Assembly: GCA_947372925.1 (NCBI GenBank)
Contig: CANBVQ010000005.1
Coordinates: 1-62,572 of the forward strand
Direction of reading: 5' to 3'
Source of the DNA: Acidimicrobiaceae bacterium
GTDB taxonomy: Bacteria > Actinomycetota > Acidimicrobiia > Acidimicrobiales > RAAP-2
Length of the DNA stretch: 62,572 nucleotides
Part shown: piece by piece, positions 1 through 9,511 of the stretch
Numbering within the stretch: position 1 is the stretch's first letter
Layout of the letters: every line of letters starts with the position of its first letter
The notes under the pieces: model-generated
The model's database searches: none
What the model saw: only the letters and a program-made list of their open reading frames with translations
What the model was told of the DNA's origin: nothing
Translations under genes and position numbers: made by a program

Positions 1-369
1 CGCGTGCAGATCATCACCCGTAAGGCCTACGGCGGTGCCTACGTCGTCATGAACTCCAAGTCCATTGGCGCTGACTTGGCCTTCGCGTGGCCTTCGGCTG
101 AACTGGCCGTCATGGGTGCCAGTGGTGCCGTGGAGATTGTGTACCGTCGCGACCTCCAAGCGGCCGAAGATACTGACGCCCGCCGGGCCGAACTAATTGA
201 CGAGTACACCGAGCGTTACGTCAACCCCTACCTGGCCGCTGAGCGTGGCTTCGTCGACGACGTCATTGATCCCGCTGAAACACGTCGCGTCATTGTTCGC
301 GCCATCGACGTGCTCCGTTCGAAGCGTGAGGATCTGCCGAAGCGTAAGCACGGAAACGTTCCGCTGTGA
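1..369 (+). CDS. pccB: Acyl-CoA (propionyl-CoA) carboxylase beta subunit, C-terminal part
   Basis: This is the last 122 residues of a biotin-dependent carboxyltransferase, open at the left edge of the window. The visible piece begins in the crotonase-like fold with RKAYGGAYVVMNSK, followed by a FAWPSAELAVMG stretch and the terminal KRKHGNVPL tail that are characteristic of PccB/AccD5-type subunits. Such subunits move the carboxyl group from biotin to propionyl- or acetyl-CoA in the cytoplasm. The stop overlaps the start of the next small gene by 4 nt (GTGA), so the two are probably translated together. Substrate (propionyl or acetyl) cannot be told from this fragment. Confidence 0.93.
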   Translation, partial: RVQIITRKAYGGAYVVMNSKSIGADLAFAWPSAELAVMGASGAVEIVYRRDLQAAEDTDARRAELIDEYTERYVNPYLAAERGFVDDVIDPAETRRVIVRAIDVLRSKREDLPKRKHGNVPL

Positions 370-554
370 CCTTCGGTCTTCGGCCCCGCCCCAAAGCCTG
401 CCCCGAAGAGGTGGCCGCTATTACGGCGATTGCTCAGGCCCTGCTGACACCGACTGCCGTTACTGAGACGCGAGACACGACTCCGCCCTACCGATTTAGC
501 GGTCGCTGGTTCGATTCCAGCTACCTCTCCTCCCTGCGCCGCCCACGGGGTTAG
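366..554 (+). CDS. accE: Acyl-CoA carboxylase epsilon-like small subunit
   Basis: This 62-residue gene starts at a GTG that overlaps the pccB stop. Small proteins in this position in Actinobacteria are usually the epsilon subunit (AccE/PccE), which stabilises the alpha-beta carboxylase. The features that fit are the PEEVAAITAIAQAL helix near residues 13-26, a Pro/Thr linker, and a C-terminal Trp-containing segment (Trp48). The family is poorly conserved, so the call leans on position, size and this helix. The first bases of the next gene's -10 box overlap its stop codon. Confidence 0.7.
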   Translation: MTFGLRPRPKACPEEVAAITAIAQALLTPTAVTETRDTTPPYRFSGRWFDSSYLSSLRRPRG

Positions 555-557
555 ATT
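552..557 (+). promoter_or_regulatory. -10 box (TAGATT) for leaderless corA
   Basis: TAGATT ends 7 nt before the corA ATG and no Shine-Dalgarno is present, so the transcript probably begins at or next to the start codon. The box overlaps the stop codon of the upstream small gene. Confidence 0.45.
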
Positions 558-564
558 CGTTTCA

Positions 565-1584
565 ATGAGCCTCGTCAATAATCGGATCTACGTCGACGGC
601 GTCGTCGTGGCCGAACCGGCTGATCTGACGCAAACACGAGAAGCGATGCAGCAGCCAGGCAGTATGGCCTGGATTGGGTATCTCAACCCCACGCCCGACG
701 AAGTGCACGTCGTCGCTGCCGAGTTTGGACTCAATGAACTGGCCGTCGAAGACCTCTTGACGGGTGGCCAGCGGGCCAAGTTTGAGCACTACGACAACTG
801 CTCCTACACCGTCTTGTGGCCCGCGGTCTACGACGAACATTCCGAGACGGTGGAGTTCGGTGAGATTCACATCTTCACCGGGTCGGATTTCGTCATTACG
901 TTCCGTCGGTCCACCACGCCGGATCTGGCCAAAGTTCGCCATCGACTAGAAACCGACTCCGCGTGGCTCTTGAATCTTGGCCCGCAGGCAGTGCTGTACG
1001 CAATCTTGGACGAAGTAGTGGATGAGTACGCCCCCGTGCTGGACGGCGTACAAAACGACATCGATGAGATTGAAGATGAGATTTTTGATGGTGACACGAA
1101 TGTGGCACGACGAATTTTCAAGCTAACGAAGGAGATATTCGCGTTCCAACGAGCGTCTCGCCCGATCTCGGACATCCTTGCCGAGATTGCCGCCCACTTC
1201 GCCAGCAAGGGTGTTGACGCTCGACTTCTCGAACGGATCAATGACGTTAAGGACCACGATCGCCGTATTGCGGATCGAACGGAAACCTACCGCGCGATTC
1301 TGCAGGAGGCTTTTGTTGTACATAACTCGCTCGTTAACCAACGGTTAAACGAAGAGATGGAACAGATGGCTAAGACCAGCATTACCCAGAACGAAGAAGT
1401 GAAGAAAATCTCGGCGTGGGGTGCCATCTTCTTTGCCCCCAGCTTGGTGGCCTCGATCTACGGCATGAACTTTGACAAAATGCCCGAACTCCATTGGTAC
1501 TACGGCTATCCGATGTCGTTCGGCATCATGCTTTTGTTGTCGGCAGTCCTCTACCGAATCTTCAAAAAGAAGGACTGGCTCTAA
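565..1584 (+). CDS. corA: CorA-family magnesium/cobalt transporter
   Basis: This 339-residue protein is a full-length CorA-type divalent cation channel. It has a large N-terminal cytoplasmic domain, a long helical stalk (about residues 170-280) and two C-terminal membrane helices (about 283-299 and 317-333). The signature GMN motif is at 300-302, followed by the periplasmic loop residues MPEL (306-309), and the protein ends in a basic tail, all as expected. It works as a homopentamer in the inner membrane. The start has no Shine-Dalgarno and looks leaderless. Its stop codon overlaps the stop of the convergent mutase gene. Confidence 0.95.
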   Translation: MSLVNNRIYVDGVVVAEPADLTQTREAMQQPGSMAWIGYLNPTPDEVHVVAAEFGLNELAVEDLLTGGQRAKFEHYDNCSYTVLWPAVYDEHSETVEFGEIHIFTGSDFVITFRRSTTPDLAKVRHRLETDSAWLLNLGPQAVLYAILDEVVDEYAPVLDGVQNDIDEIEDEIFDGDTNVARRIFKLTKEIFAFQRASRPISDILAEIAAHFASKGVDARLLERINDVKDHDRRIADRTETYRAILQEAFVVHNSLVNQRLNEEMEQMAKTSITQNEEVKKISAWGAIFFAPSLVASIYGMNFDKMPELHWYYGYPMSFGIMLLLSAVLYRIFKKKDWL

Positions 1585-3542
1585 CCCTCTACGAGTTCCA
1601 GCATGTCGCTCATGATGTGACTGAGGGAGTAGTCCTTAGGCGAGTAGACCCGCGTAACCCCTTCGCGCAGCAACACCTCTTCGTCGGCCTTGGGAATAAT
1701 TCCACCCACGACGACTTGCGCTTCAACGCCAGCGTCGCGGAGACCCTGGACCACGCGAGGCACGAGGGACATGTGTGATCCCGACAAGATCGAGATACCG
1801 ACGATGTCAACATCTTCGTCCCGAGCGGCCGCCACAATCTCTTCGGGGGAGAGACGGATGCCCTGGTAGACGACTTCAAAACCGGCGTCGCGAGCGGCCA
1901 CGGCCACCTGCTCGGCTCCGTTGGAGTGTCCGTCGAGACCAGGCTTGGCTACCAAAATCTTGGGCGGAGTACCGCGCTTGGCGGTGAGGGCCTTGGAGCG
2001 CTCCACCAGTGCGGTGAACTCCTTGCTTCGAGTGGCCACGCCGGCGCGGACACCAGTGGGGGCGCGATACTCGCCGTACACGGCCCGCAGACAGTTGGCC
2101 CACTCGCCGGTGGTGCCGCCCGCTTTCGCGAGGGCGATAGTGGGGGGCATGATGTTGTCGGCCACGTCTGAGGACTGTGCGACTCGCGAGAGTTCCTCGA
2201 GTGCGGAAGCAACGGCCGCTTCATCACGGCCAGCTCGCCACTGCTGCACGGTGGCAATAGTTTCTGCCTCGACCTTGGGGTCAACCTTCATGATGGCTTC
2301 GAGCGAGTCTCCGGCGGTGAGTGGTGATTCGCTGGTCTCGACGTACTTGTTAACGCCCACCACAATCTGTTCACCGGTCTCGATCCGCGCAACTCGCTCG
2401 GCCTGACTCGCCACCAAGCGAGCCTTCAATTCGTCGATGCAGTTGAACGCACCGCCGAGGGCGAGTACTTCATCGAGTTCGTCCTGGGCGGCGTGGATGA
2501 GTTCGTTGGTCTTGTTAGCCATGACGAGTGAGCCGTCGAAAATGTCGGGGTACTCCAAGAGGTCAGTCTCAAAGGCGAGTACCTGCTGCATCCGAAGGCT
2601 CCACTGCTGGTCCCAGGGGCGGGGCAGTCCGAGTGCCTCATTCCACGCGGGGAGCTGCACGGCGCGGGCGCGGGCGTCGGCCGACATGGTGACACCCAGC
2701 ATCTCCAGCACAATGCGCTGGATGTTGTTCTCCGGCTGCTGTTCGGTTAGGCCTAACGAGTTGACTTGGACGCCGTAGCGGAAGCGTCGCATCGTGGGGT
2801 CGGTGACGCCATAACGGTCACGGCAGATACGGTCCCACATCTCCGTGAAGGCACGCATCTTGGCGATCTCTTCCACGAAGCGGATACCGGCGTTCACGAA
2901 GAAGGAAATGCGTCCCACTACTTCGGGGAGTTGGTCTGGCGAGATCTTGCCGGAGTCCCGAACGCCATCGAGAATGTCAATGGCCGTGGCGAGGGCGTAC
3001 GCAATCTCTTGCACCGGGGTGGCACCGGCCTCTTGGAGGTGGTAGCTGCAGACGTTGATGGGATTCCACTTAGGAACGTTGTTGATGCCGTAGGCAATCA
3101 TGTCAACGATGAGACGCTTGGAAGCTTGCGGGGGGAAGATAAATGTCCCGCGTGAGAGGTACTCCTTGACGATGTCGTTCTGCGTGGTACCCGCCAACTG
3201 GGTGAATGGCACATTCTGCTCATCGGCGTAGGCCAAGTAGAGGCCCCACAACCAGGCGGCCGTGGCATTGATTGTCATTGAGGTGTTCATCTCGCCGACG
3301 GGAATCTCATGCAGGAGTTCACGCATGTGACCGAGGTGGGCCACCGGAACGCCGACCTTGCCTACTTCGCCTGCGGCCGCCGAGGCGTCCGGGTCGTAGC
3401 CCGTCTGCGTGGGCAGGTCGAAGGCAATCGAGAGGCCGGTTTGGCCCTTGGAAAGGTTGGTGCGATACAGCTCGTTGGACTTGGCGGCAGTGGAGTGACC
3501 GGAATAGGTCCGCATCACCCAAGGCTTAGATCGTTCGGCCAT
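1581..3542 (-). CDS. meaA: Adenosylcobalamin-dependent acyl-CoA mutase, MeaA (ethylmalonyl-CoA mutase) type
   Basis: This 653-residue protein joins a mutase TIM-barrel (MRTYSGHSTAAKSNELYR start, FDLPTQTGYDPD, NTSMTINATAAW) to a C-terminal cobalamin-binding domain with the base-off motif DxHxxG at Asp537-His539-Gly542, then SILSGSH and VVGGIIP. Length and single-chain layout match the MeaA/ethylmalonyl-CoA mutase group rather than the two-subunit methylmalonyl-CoA mutase, although substrate specificity cannot be proven by eye. A Shine-Dalgarno AAGGAG lies 6 nt before the ATG. It is downstream of a 3-hydroxyacyl-CoA dehydrogenase on the same strand, which fits the ethylmalonyl-CoA route of acetyl-CoA assimilation or propionate metabolism. 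Confidence 0.85.
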   Translation of the reverse strand: MAERSKPWVMRTYSGHSTAAKSNELYRTNLSKGQTGLSIAFDLPTQTGYDPDASAAAGEVGKVGVPVAHLGHMRELLHEIPVGEMNTSMTINATAAWLWGLYLAYADEQNVPFTQLAGTTQNDIVKEYLSRGTFIFPPQASKRLIVDMIAYGINNVPKWNPINVCSYHLQEAGATPVQEIAYALATAIDILDGVRDSGKISPDQLPEVVGRISFFVNAGIRFVEEIAKMRAFTEMWDRICRDRYGVTDPTMRRFRYGVQVNSLGLTEQQPENNIQRIVLEMLGVTMSADARARAVQLPAWNEALGLPRPWDQQWSLRMQQVLAFETDLLEYPDIFDGSLVMANKTNELIHAAQDELDEVLALGGAFNCIDELKARLVASQAERVARIETGEQIVVGVNKYVETSESPLTAGDSLEAIMKVDPKVEAETIATVQQWRAGRDEAAVASALEELSRVAQSSDVADNIMPPTIALAKAGGTTGEWANCLRAVYGEYRAPTGVRAGVATRSKEFTALVERSKALTAKRGTPPKILVAKPGLDGHSNGAEQVAVAARDAGFEVVYQGIRLSPEEIVAAARDEDVDIVGISILSGSHMSLVPRVVQGLRDAGVEAQVVVGGIIPKADEEVLLREGVTRVYSPKDYSLSHIMSDMLELVEG

Positions 3543-3587
3543 GTCAAACTCCTTTATCTGGTCGTTCGTCAGAGGCTGAGGAACGAC

Positions 3588-4442
3588 CTACTTGCGATAG
3601 TCAAAAAAGCCGGTGCCCGACTTGCGTCCGAGCTGACCCGCCACGACCATGCGCTTAAGCAGGGGAGCGGGGGCGTAGTTGGCGTCAGCAAACTCGAGGT
3701 ACAGAGCCTCGAGGATGGCCAATGAGGTGTCCAGACCGACGAGGTCCAAGAGGGCGAATGGTCCCATGGGGAAGCCGCAGCCGCCCTTCATGGCGATGTC
3801 GATGCCTTCTTTGGAAGCGACACCCGACTCGAAAAGTTTGATGGCGTTGTTCAAGTAGGGGAAGAGGAGGGCGTTGACGATGAAGCCGGCCTGGTCCTTC
3901 ACGCGAACGGGGTCCTTGCCACAAGCGGTGGCGAACTCGGTCACGGCGGTCAGGGTCTCGTCGCTGGCCGTAATCGGAGCCACGATCTCAACGAGGCTCA
4001 TCGCGGTTGCGGGGTTGAAGAAGTGCACACCACAGACGTTCTCGGGGCGAGAGGTCTGCATGGCCATTTCAATAACGGGCAGCGTTGAGGTGTTGGTCGC
4101 GATGATGGCGCCACTCTTAACGATGCCGTCCAGCTCGTTGAAGAGTGCCTTCTTGGTACCGAGGTCTTCAACGATGGACTCAATCACGAGGTCGCAGTCA
4201 GCGAGGTCCTTGAGGCTGGTCGTGGCCGAGACGCGGGCGCGGAGAGCGTCGGCGTCTTCCTGACTCTTCTTACCCCGTTCGACTTGCTTGGCCAACGACT
4301 TCTCGAGACCAGCAATCATGCCGTCAGCAGTGGCCTGCGAACGACTCCGAACAATAACGGTGCATCCCGCGCTGGCGGCAACTTCTGCAATGCCGCTGCC
4401 CATGATGCCCGAACCAATTACGCCAACTTTGTTAATAGCCAT
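3588..4442 (-). CDS. 3-hydroxybutyryl-CoA dehydrogenase (FadB2/Hbd type)
   Basis: This 284-residue NAD(P)-dependent dehydrogenase interconverts 3-hydroxybutyryl-CoA and acetoacetyl-CoA. The N-terminal Rossmann motif GSGIMG is at residues 10-15, the substrate-site stretch TNTSTLP is near 116-122, and the catalytic His is His140 in GVHFFNPA. The C-terminal all-alpha domain carries the usual KDQAGFIVNALL and GxGFPMGPFALLDLVGLD segments. Its length is normal for the short, single-function form. It is the first gene of a two-gene minus-strand unit with the MeaA-type mutase (45 nt gap). The start looks leaderless, with TAGAGT ending 6 nt before ATG. Confidence 0.92.
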   Translation of the reverse strand: MAINKVGVIGSGIMGSGIAEVAASAGCTVIVRSRSQATADGMIAGLEKSLAKQVERGKKSQEDADALRARVSATTSLKDLADCDLVIESIVEDLGTKKALFNELDGIVKSGAIIATNTSTLPVIEMAMQTSRPENVCGVHFFNPATAMSLVEIVAPITASDETLTAVTEFATACGKDPVRVKDQAGFIVNALLFPYLNNAIKLFESGVASKEGIDIAMKGGCGFPMGPFALLDLVGLDTSLAILEALYLEFADANYAPAPLLKRMVVAGQLGRKSGTGFFDYRK

Positions 4443-4448
4443 GCTGAA

Positions 4449-4454
4449 ACTCTA
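4449..4454 (-). promoter_or_regulatory. -10 box (TAGAGT) for leaderless 3-hydroxybutyryl-CoA dehydrogenase gene
   Basis: On the minus strand TAGAGT is followed by 6 nt and then the ATG at 4442. There is no Shine-Dalgarno. Confidence 0.45.
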
Positions 4455-4490
4455 TCGGTGTCTGATGCGGGTGAAATTTGTCGGAGCGGG

Positions 4491-4496
4491 CAAACT
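4491..4496 (+). promoter_or_regulatory. Possible -10 box (CAAACT) for leaderless S51-like gene
   Basis: CAAACT lies 6 nt before the GTG at 4503. It differs from TANNNT in the first base, so it is the weakest of the leaderless set. Confidence 0.3.
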
Positions 4497-4502
4497 AGAG
4501 GG

Positions 4503-5081
4503 GTGACTACACATTCTCCCGACTTCCTCGCCACCGGCTCGGAGTTCCCCCTCGCCGAGTGCTTGGTGGCGCAACTCCCATCTGAGGCCGACGTGGTTAT
4601 CCTCCCGCTGGCGGCCGTCTTCACTGGGGCGACCGAGGCGGCAATCGCCGTGGCCGAACTCCTGGGTACTACGGAATTTCGCGTCGAGGCCCTGCTCGTT
4701 ACCGATAAAGAGTCGGCCAACAACGAGCACTTCGCTCAGCGCATTCGGGAGGCCGATGCCGTCATCGTGACCGATGGATCGCCACTGCACCTGCGCAGCA
4801 CGTTGCGGGAAACCGAAGTCGAGCGGGCCCTGCGAGACGCCTCGCTGGTGGTGGGGATGGGATCGGTGGCCACCGTCTTCGGTGACCCCATGATTGACCC
4901 CCGGGGCGGCGCCCCGACCACGGGCATGGGTCTCTTTACGGATGCCATCGTGACCATTGAGGGCCCAACGCTGGAACGAACGCGTGAACTAGTAGGCGAC
5001 GACGTGGAGTTATACGTGGTCGAACCGAAGATGGGTATCTATCGCCACTCGGGCGAATGGTACGTCTCTAGCGCTCAGTAA
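4503..5081 (+). CDS. S51/class I glutamine-amidotransferase-like protein, probably non-catalytic
   Basis: This 192-residue cytoplasmic protein starts at GTG 4503, because upstream codons are antisense to the dehydrogenase start and its promoter. The fold cues resemble cyanophycinase/dipeptidase E relatives: a strand-rich start (ADVVILPLAAVF), IREADAVIVTDGSPLHLRS at about 81-99, and a VVGMGSVATVFGDPMIDPRGG stretch at about 116-136. In true S51 peptidases the nucleophile sits in a GxSAGA-type motif. Here the equivalent stretch reads GMGSVA, so catalysis is doubtful. It overlaps the convergent cyclophilin gene by 14 nt at the stop. The biological role is unknown. Confidence 0.6.
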   Translation: MTTHSPDFLATGSEFPLAECLVAQLPSEADVVILPLAAVFTGATEAAIAVAELLGTTEFRVEALLVTDKESANNEHFAQRIREADAVIVTDGSPLHLRSTLRETEVERALRDASLVVGMGSVATVFGDPMIDPRGGAPTTGMGLFTDAIVTIEGPTLERTRELVGDDVELYVVEPKMGIYRHSGEWYVSSAQ

Positions 5082-5619
5082 TGGTGACGGACTGAATCGT
5101 CACGACTTCCGTTGGACGACCCGAACCGGAACCCAAGTCGTTAATGGTCTGCACCACGTCGAGGCCACTAACGACCTTGCCGAAGAGGCTGTAGAGCGGG
5201 GGCAGGCGCATGCCGTCGGGACCGGAGATAACGAAGAACTGTGATCCGTTGGTATTGGGGCCGGCGTTGGCCATGGCCAAGGAGCCCAATTCGTAGCGAC
5301 CGGGCTTGGGGAGTTCATCGTTGAAGCGGTAGCCGGGACCACCCGTGCCGGTGCCGGTGGGGTCGCCACCCTGCAGAACGAAACCGGGAATGACGCGGTG
5401 GAAGATGATGCCGTCGAAGTAGTGCCAACGGGCGAGGAACACGAAGTTGTTCACCGTGACGGGCGCGGCCAACGGGTCGAGCAAGATTTCGAGCGTGCCC
5501 TTGTCGGTCACCATGGTGGCCTCGTAGGTCTTGTCGGGATCGATAATCATCGGCGGCACGCCGGGGAAACTCTGACGCTTCTCGCTACTGCCGTCGGCGT
5601 TGGGGATCAGTTCGGACAT
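5068..5619 (-). CDS. Cyclophilin-type peptidyl-prolyl cis-trans isomerase, cytoplasmic
   Basis: This 183-residue protein is a compact cyclophilin that catalyses proline isomerisation. The core motif FHRVIPGF spans residues 73-80 with the catalytic Arg at 75, followed by QGGDPTGTG and later NGSQFFVI. There is no signal peptide. A Shine-Dalgarno AGGAG lies 5 nt before the ATG, and the upstream paralogue ends 8 nt away, so the two form an operon. The bacterial cytoplasmic PpiB role is likely. The last 14 nt overlap the end of the convergent S51-like gene. Confidence 0.93.
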   Translation of the reverse strand: MSELIPNADGSSEKRQSFPGVPPMIIDPDKTYEATMVTDKGTLEILLDPLAAPVTVNNFVFLARWHYFDGIIFHRVIPGFVLQGGDPTGTGTGGPGYRFNDELPKPGRYELGSLAMANAGPNTNGSQFFVISGPDGMRLPPLYSLFGKVVSGLDVVQTINDLGSGSGRPTEVVTIQSVTITER

Positions 5620-5627
5620 GGGAACTC

Positions 5628-6470
5628 CTAGTTGTGGATAGTGACAGAGAGAATGCGGTGTGTAACGAGTGGTGGGACACCATTGCTTGAAGGGTCAGCA
5701 TTGCCGGCCGCGTTCAATTTCACGAGTGTGTCTTGACCCGTCGTTACCTGGCCGAAGCGGGCGTAGCTGTCGGGGAGCGACTGGCCGGATGCGCCAGTCA
5801 CGATGAAGAACTGCGAGCCATTGGTGTTTGGCCCCGAGTTCGCCATGGCCACGGAGTACAGCGGGTACGGACCGGCCGGCAGTTCGTCGGCGAAGGAGTA
5901 GCCCGGACCACCGGAACCAGTGCCCGTGGGGTCACCGGTCTGGACCATAAAGCCCGGAATAGCGCGGTGGAAGATGATGCAGTGGAAGAAGTTCTGCTTG
6001 GCCAGGAAGACGAAGTTGTTGGTCGTCTTCGGTGCGTTGATGGGGTCGAGCGCGATGGTGAAGTTGCCAGCCGTGGTTACGACGTCGGCGTAGTACTTCT
6101 TCGACGTGCTGATTGTCATCGCCGGAGCCTTGGACCATTGGAGATTGTTGGCTCGAGTGGAGGTGCTGGATGGGCAGCCGGCCTGCCGTGCGAGGGCGTC
6201 GGCCTGAGTTTGACCTACGGCCATAGGGGTCGTCGTGGTTGACACGGCGGTCGTTGTGGAAGTCGTCGAGCTGGTGGCGACCGTAGAGGTGGTTACCAGG
6301 GGGGTTGAGAGGTTGCTCTTGATCAACAGCAGGGAGCCAACGACGGCGACGGCTACTGCGACCGAGACGCCGATGCGGCGCATCAACCGCTGACGCTTGG
6401 CTTGTCGACGCTCCTGCTCGATCTTTTGACGACGGGCTTCTTTATGGCGGGCACGCTTGGCATTTGGCAC
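5628..6470 (-). CDS. Membrane-anchored cyclophilin-type peptidyl-prolyl isomerase
   Basis: This 280-residue protein starts at GTG and has a very basic N-terminus (about residues 1-32), one membrane segment (about 34-50), a Thr/Ser-rich linker (about 55-82) and then a complete cyclophilin domain with FHRAIPGF, QTGDPTGTG and NGSQFFIV. The order suggests a cytoplasmic basic tail with the isomerase domain outside the membrane, where it would help fold secreted proteins. It is upstream of, and paralogous to, the soluble cyclophilin in the same operon. TAGGAT lies 7 nt before GTG, indicating a leaderless transcript. Confidence 0.9.
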   Translation of the reverse strand: MPNAKRARHKEARRQKIEQERRQAKRQRLMRRIGVSVAVAVAVVGSLLLIKSNLSTPLVTTSTVATSSTTSTTTAVSTTTTPMAVGQTQADALARQAGCPSSTSTRANNLQWSKAPAMTISTSKKYYADVVTTAGNFTIALDPINAPKTTNNFVFLAKQNFFHCIIFHRAIPGFMVQTGDPTGTGSGGPGYSFADELPAGPYPLYSVAMANSGPNTNGSQFFIVTGASGQSLPDSYARFGQVTTGQDTLVKLNAAGNADPSSNGVPPLVTHRILSVTIHN

Positions 6471-6477
6471 GGGCGTA

Positions 6478-6483
6478 ATCCTA
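6478..6483 (-). promoter_or_regulatory. -10 box (TAGGAT) for leaderless membrane cyclophilin gene
   Basis: On the minus strand TAGGAT is followed by 7 nt and the GTG at 6470. It diverges from the lysC promoter about 40 bp away. Confidence 0.45.
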
Positions 6484-6519
6484 CCCCCGACCTTGAAATG
6501 AGACCCGTAGCGCGACCGG

Positions 6520-6525
6520 TAGTTT
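6520..6525 (+). promoter_or_regulatory. -10 box (TAGTTT) for leaderless lysC
   Basis: TAGTTT is followed by 6 nt and the lysC ATG. There is no Shine-Dalgarno. Confidence 0.45.
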
Positions 6526-6531
6526 TAGAAC

Positions 6532-7746
6532 ATGGCTTTAGTGGTCCAAAAGTATGGCGGTACCAGTGTTGGGGATGCCGAACGCATCCGCGCCGTCGCT
6601 GAACACGTCGCTCGAACCGTCCGTGGTGGCGACCAGGTTGTCGTGGTCGTTTCGGCCATGGGTAAGTCCACTGACGATCTCTTAAGGCTCGCTGATGAGG
6701 TCTCTTCCGTCAAGCCCAAGCGCGAACTCGACATGCTGCTCACCGCCGGCGAACGTATCTCGATGTCACTGGTCTCGATGGCCCTCGCCGGGCAGGGTCT
6801 AAAGACGGCCTCCTTCACGGGTTCGCAGGCCGGCATCATTACTGACACCGACCACACTCGCGCCAAAATTCTCGAAATGCGCCCCGAACGTATTGAAGAG
6901 GCCCTCCGCGATGGCTACACCCCCGTCGTCGCCGGCTTCCAAGGCGTCTCCACCGATCGCGATATCACCACCCTCGGTCGAGGTGGTTCGGACGTTACGG
7001 CCGTGGCGTTGGCCGCGGCCCTCAAGGCCGATGTCTGTGAGATCTACACCGACGTCACGGGCGTCTACAGCGCCGATCCCCGCGTGGTGCCCCAAGCTCG
7101 TCGACTCGCCAAGATTTCGTTTGACGAAATGATGGAGATGGCCGCCACTGGTGGCCGTGTATTGATGTTGCGCTCCGTGGAGTTCGCCCGCCGCCATGGC
7201 GTGCCCCTGCACGTGCGTTCAAGTTTCACCTGGGAGCCTGGCACCTGGGTCGTTGAGGAGGAAGTATCCATGGAAGAAGCAGTCGTCTCGGCCGTAACCG
7301 ATGACACCTCAGAAGCCAAGATCACCGTGGCCAATGTGCCCGACCGTCCTGGATTGGCCGCCCGCCTGTTTCGCGAGCTGGCGGACAAGGGCATCAACCT
7401 TGACATGATCGTCCAGAACACCTCTGAACACGGCACCACCGACATCTCCTTCACGGTGGAAAAGGGTGATGCCGAAGCGGCGCGCCTCGCCTGCGAAGGT
7501 GTGCGCGAACTCCTCGAGATTGGTGAGATCACCGCTGATCTCGGAATCGGTCGAGTCACCCTGGTGGGTGCCGGCATGAAGTCCAACGCCGGAATCACGG
7601 CCAAGATGTTTGAGACACTGGCCTCTCACGACATCAACATTGAGATGATTTCGACCTCCTCAATTCGTATCTCGACGATTATCCGTGGAGAACGTGTTGT
7701 TGAGGCCGTGCGTGCACTGCACACCGCTTTTGGCCTAGACGCCTAA
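6532..7746 (+). CDS. lysC: Aspartate kinase (alpha subunit, with internal beta start)
   Basis: This 404-residue enzyme phosphorylates aspartate, the first step to lysine, threonine, methionine and diaminopimelate. The kinase motif KYGGTSVG is at residues 7-14, and two C-terminal ACT regulatory domains begin near residue 265. An internal ATG at 7270 (Met247) is preceded by GAGGAGGA with normal spacing. That is the arrangement used in Corynebacterium and Bacillus to make a separate regulatory beta subunit from the same gene. The gene is followed 17 nt later by asd, the next pathway step. The main start looks leaderless. Confidence 0.97.
   Translation: MALVVQKYGGTSVGDAERIRAVAEHVARTVRGGDQVVVVVSAMGKSTDDLLRLADEVSSVKPKRELDMLLTAGERISMSLVSMALAGQGLKTASFTGSQAGIITDTDHTRAKILEMRPERIEEALRDGYTPVVAGFQGVSTDRDITTLGRGGSDVTAVALAAALKADVCEIYTDVTGVYSADPRVVPQARRLAKISFDEMMEMAATGGRVLMLRSVEFARRHGVPLHVRSSFTWEPGTWVVEEEVSMEEAVVSAVTDDTSEAKITVANVPDRPGLAARLFRELADKGINLDMIVQNTSEHGTTDISFTVEKGDAEAARLACEGVRELLEIGEITADLGIGRVTLVGAGMKSNAGITAKMFETLASHDINIEMISTSSIRISTIIRGERVVEAVRALHTAFGLDA
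7270..7746 (+). CDS. lysC: Aspartate kinase beta subunit (internal in-frame start within lysC)
   Basis: This is a nested in-frame product of 158 residues starting at ATG 7270, behind a near-perfect Shine-Dalgarno (GAGGAGGA, 8 nt spacing), which is striking because the lysC main start has none. It would contain only the ACT domains. The alpha2-beta2 organisation is established for homologues in Corynebacterium and Bacillus. Production here is inferred from the ribosome binding site. Confidence 0.65.
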   Translation: MEEAVVSAVTDDTSEAKITVANVPDRPGLAARLFRELADKGINLDMIVQNTSEHGTTDISFTVEKGDAEAARLACEGVRELLEIGEITADLGIGRVTLVGAGMKSNAGITAKMFETLASHDINIEMISTSSIRISTIIRGERVVEAVRALHTAFGLDA

Positions 7747-7751
7747 TTCTC

Positions 7752-9445
<1,694 letters not shown>

Positions 9446-9451
9446 AAGGGG

Positions 9452-9457
9452 AGATTA
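9452..9457 (-). promoter_or_regulatory. -10 box (TAATCT) for leaderless phoU
   Basis: On the minus strand TAATCT is followed by 6 nt and the ATG at 9445. Confidence 0.4.
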
Positions 9458-9511
9458 CTTCTGTCGTAGGCGATTCGTATTGTGGTTGTAGTTCCGAGTG
9501 ATGGAGATTTC

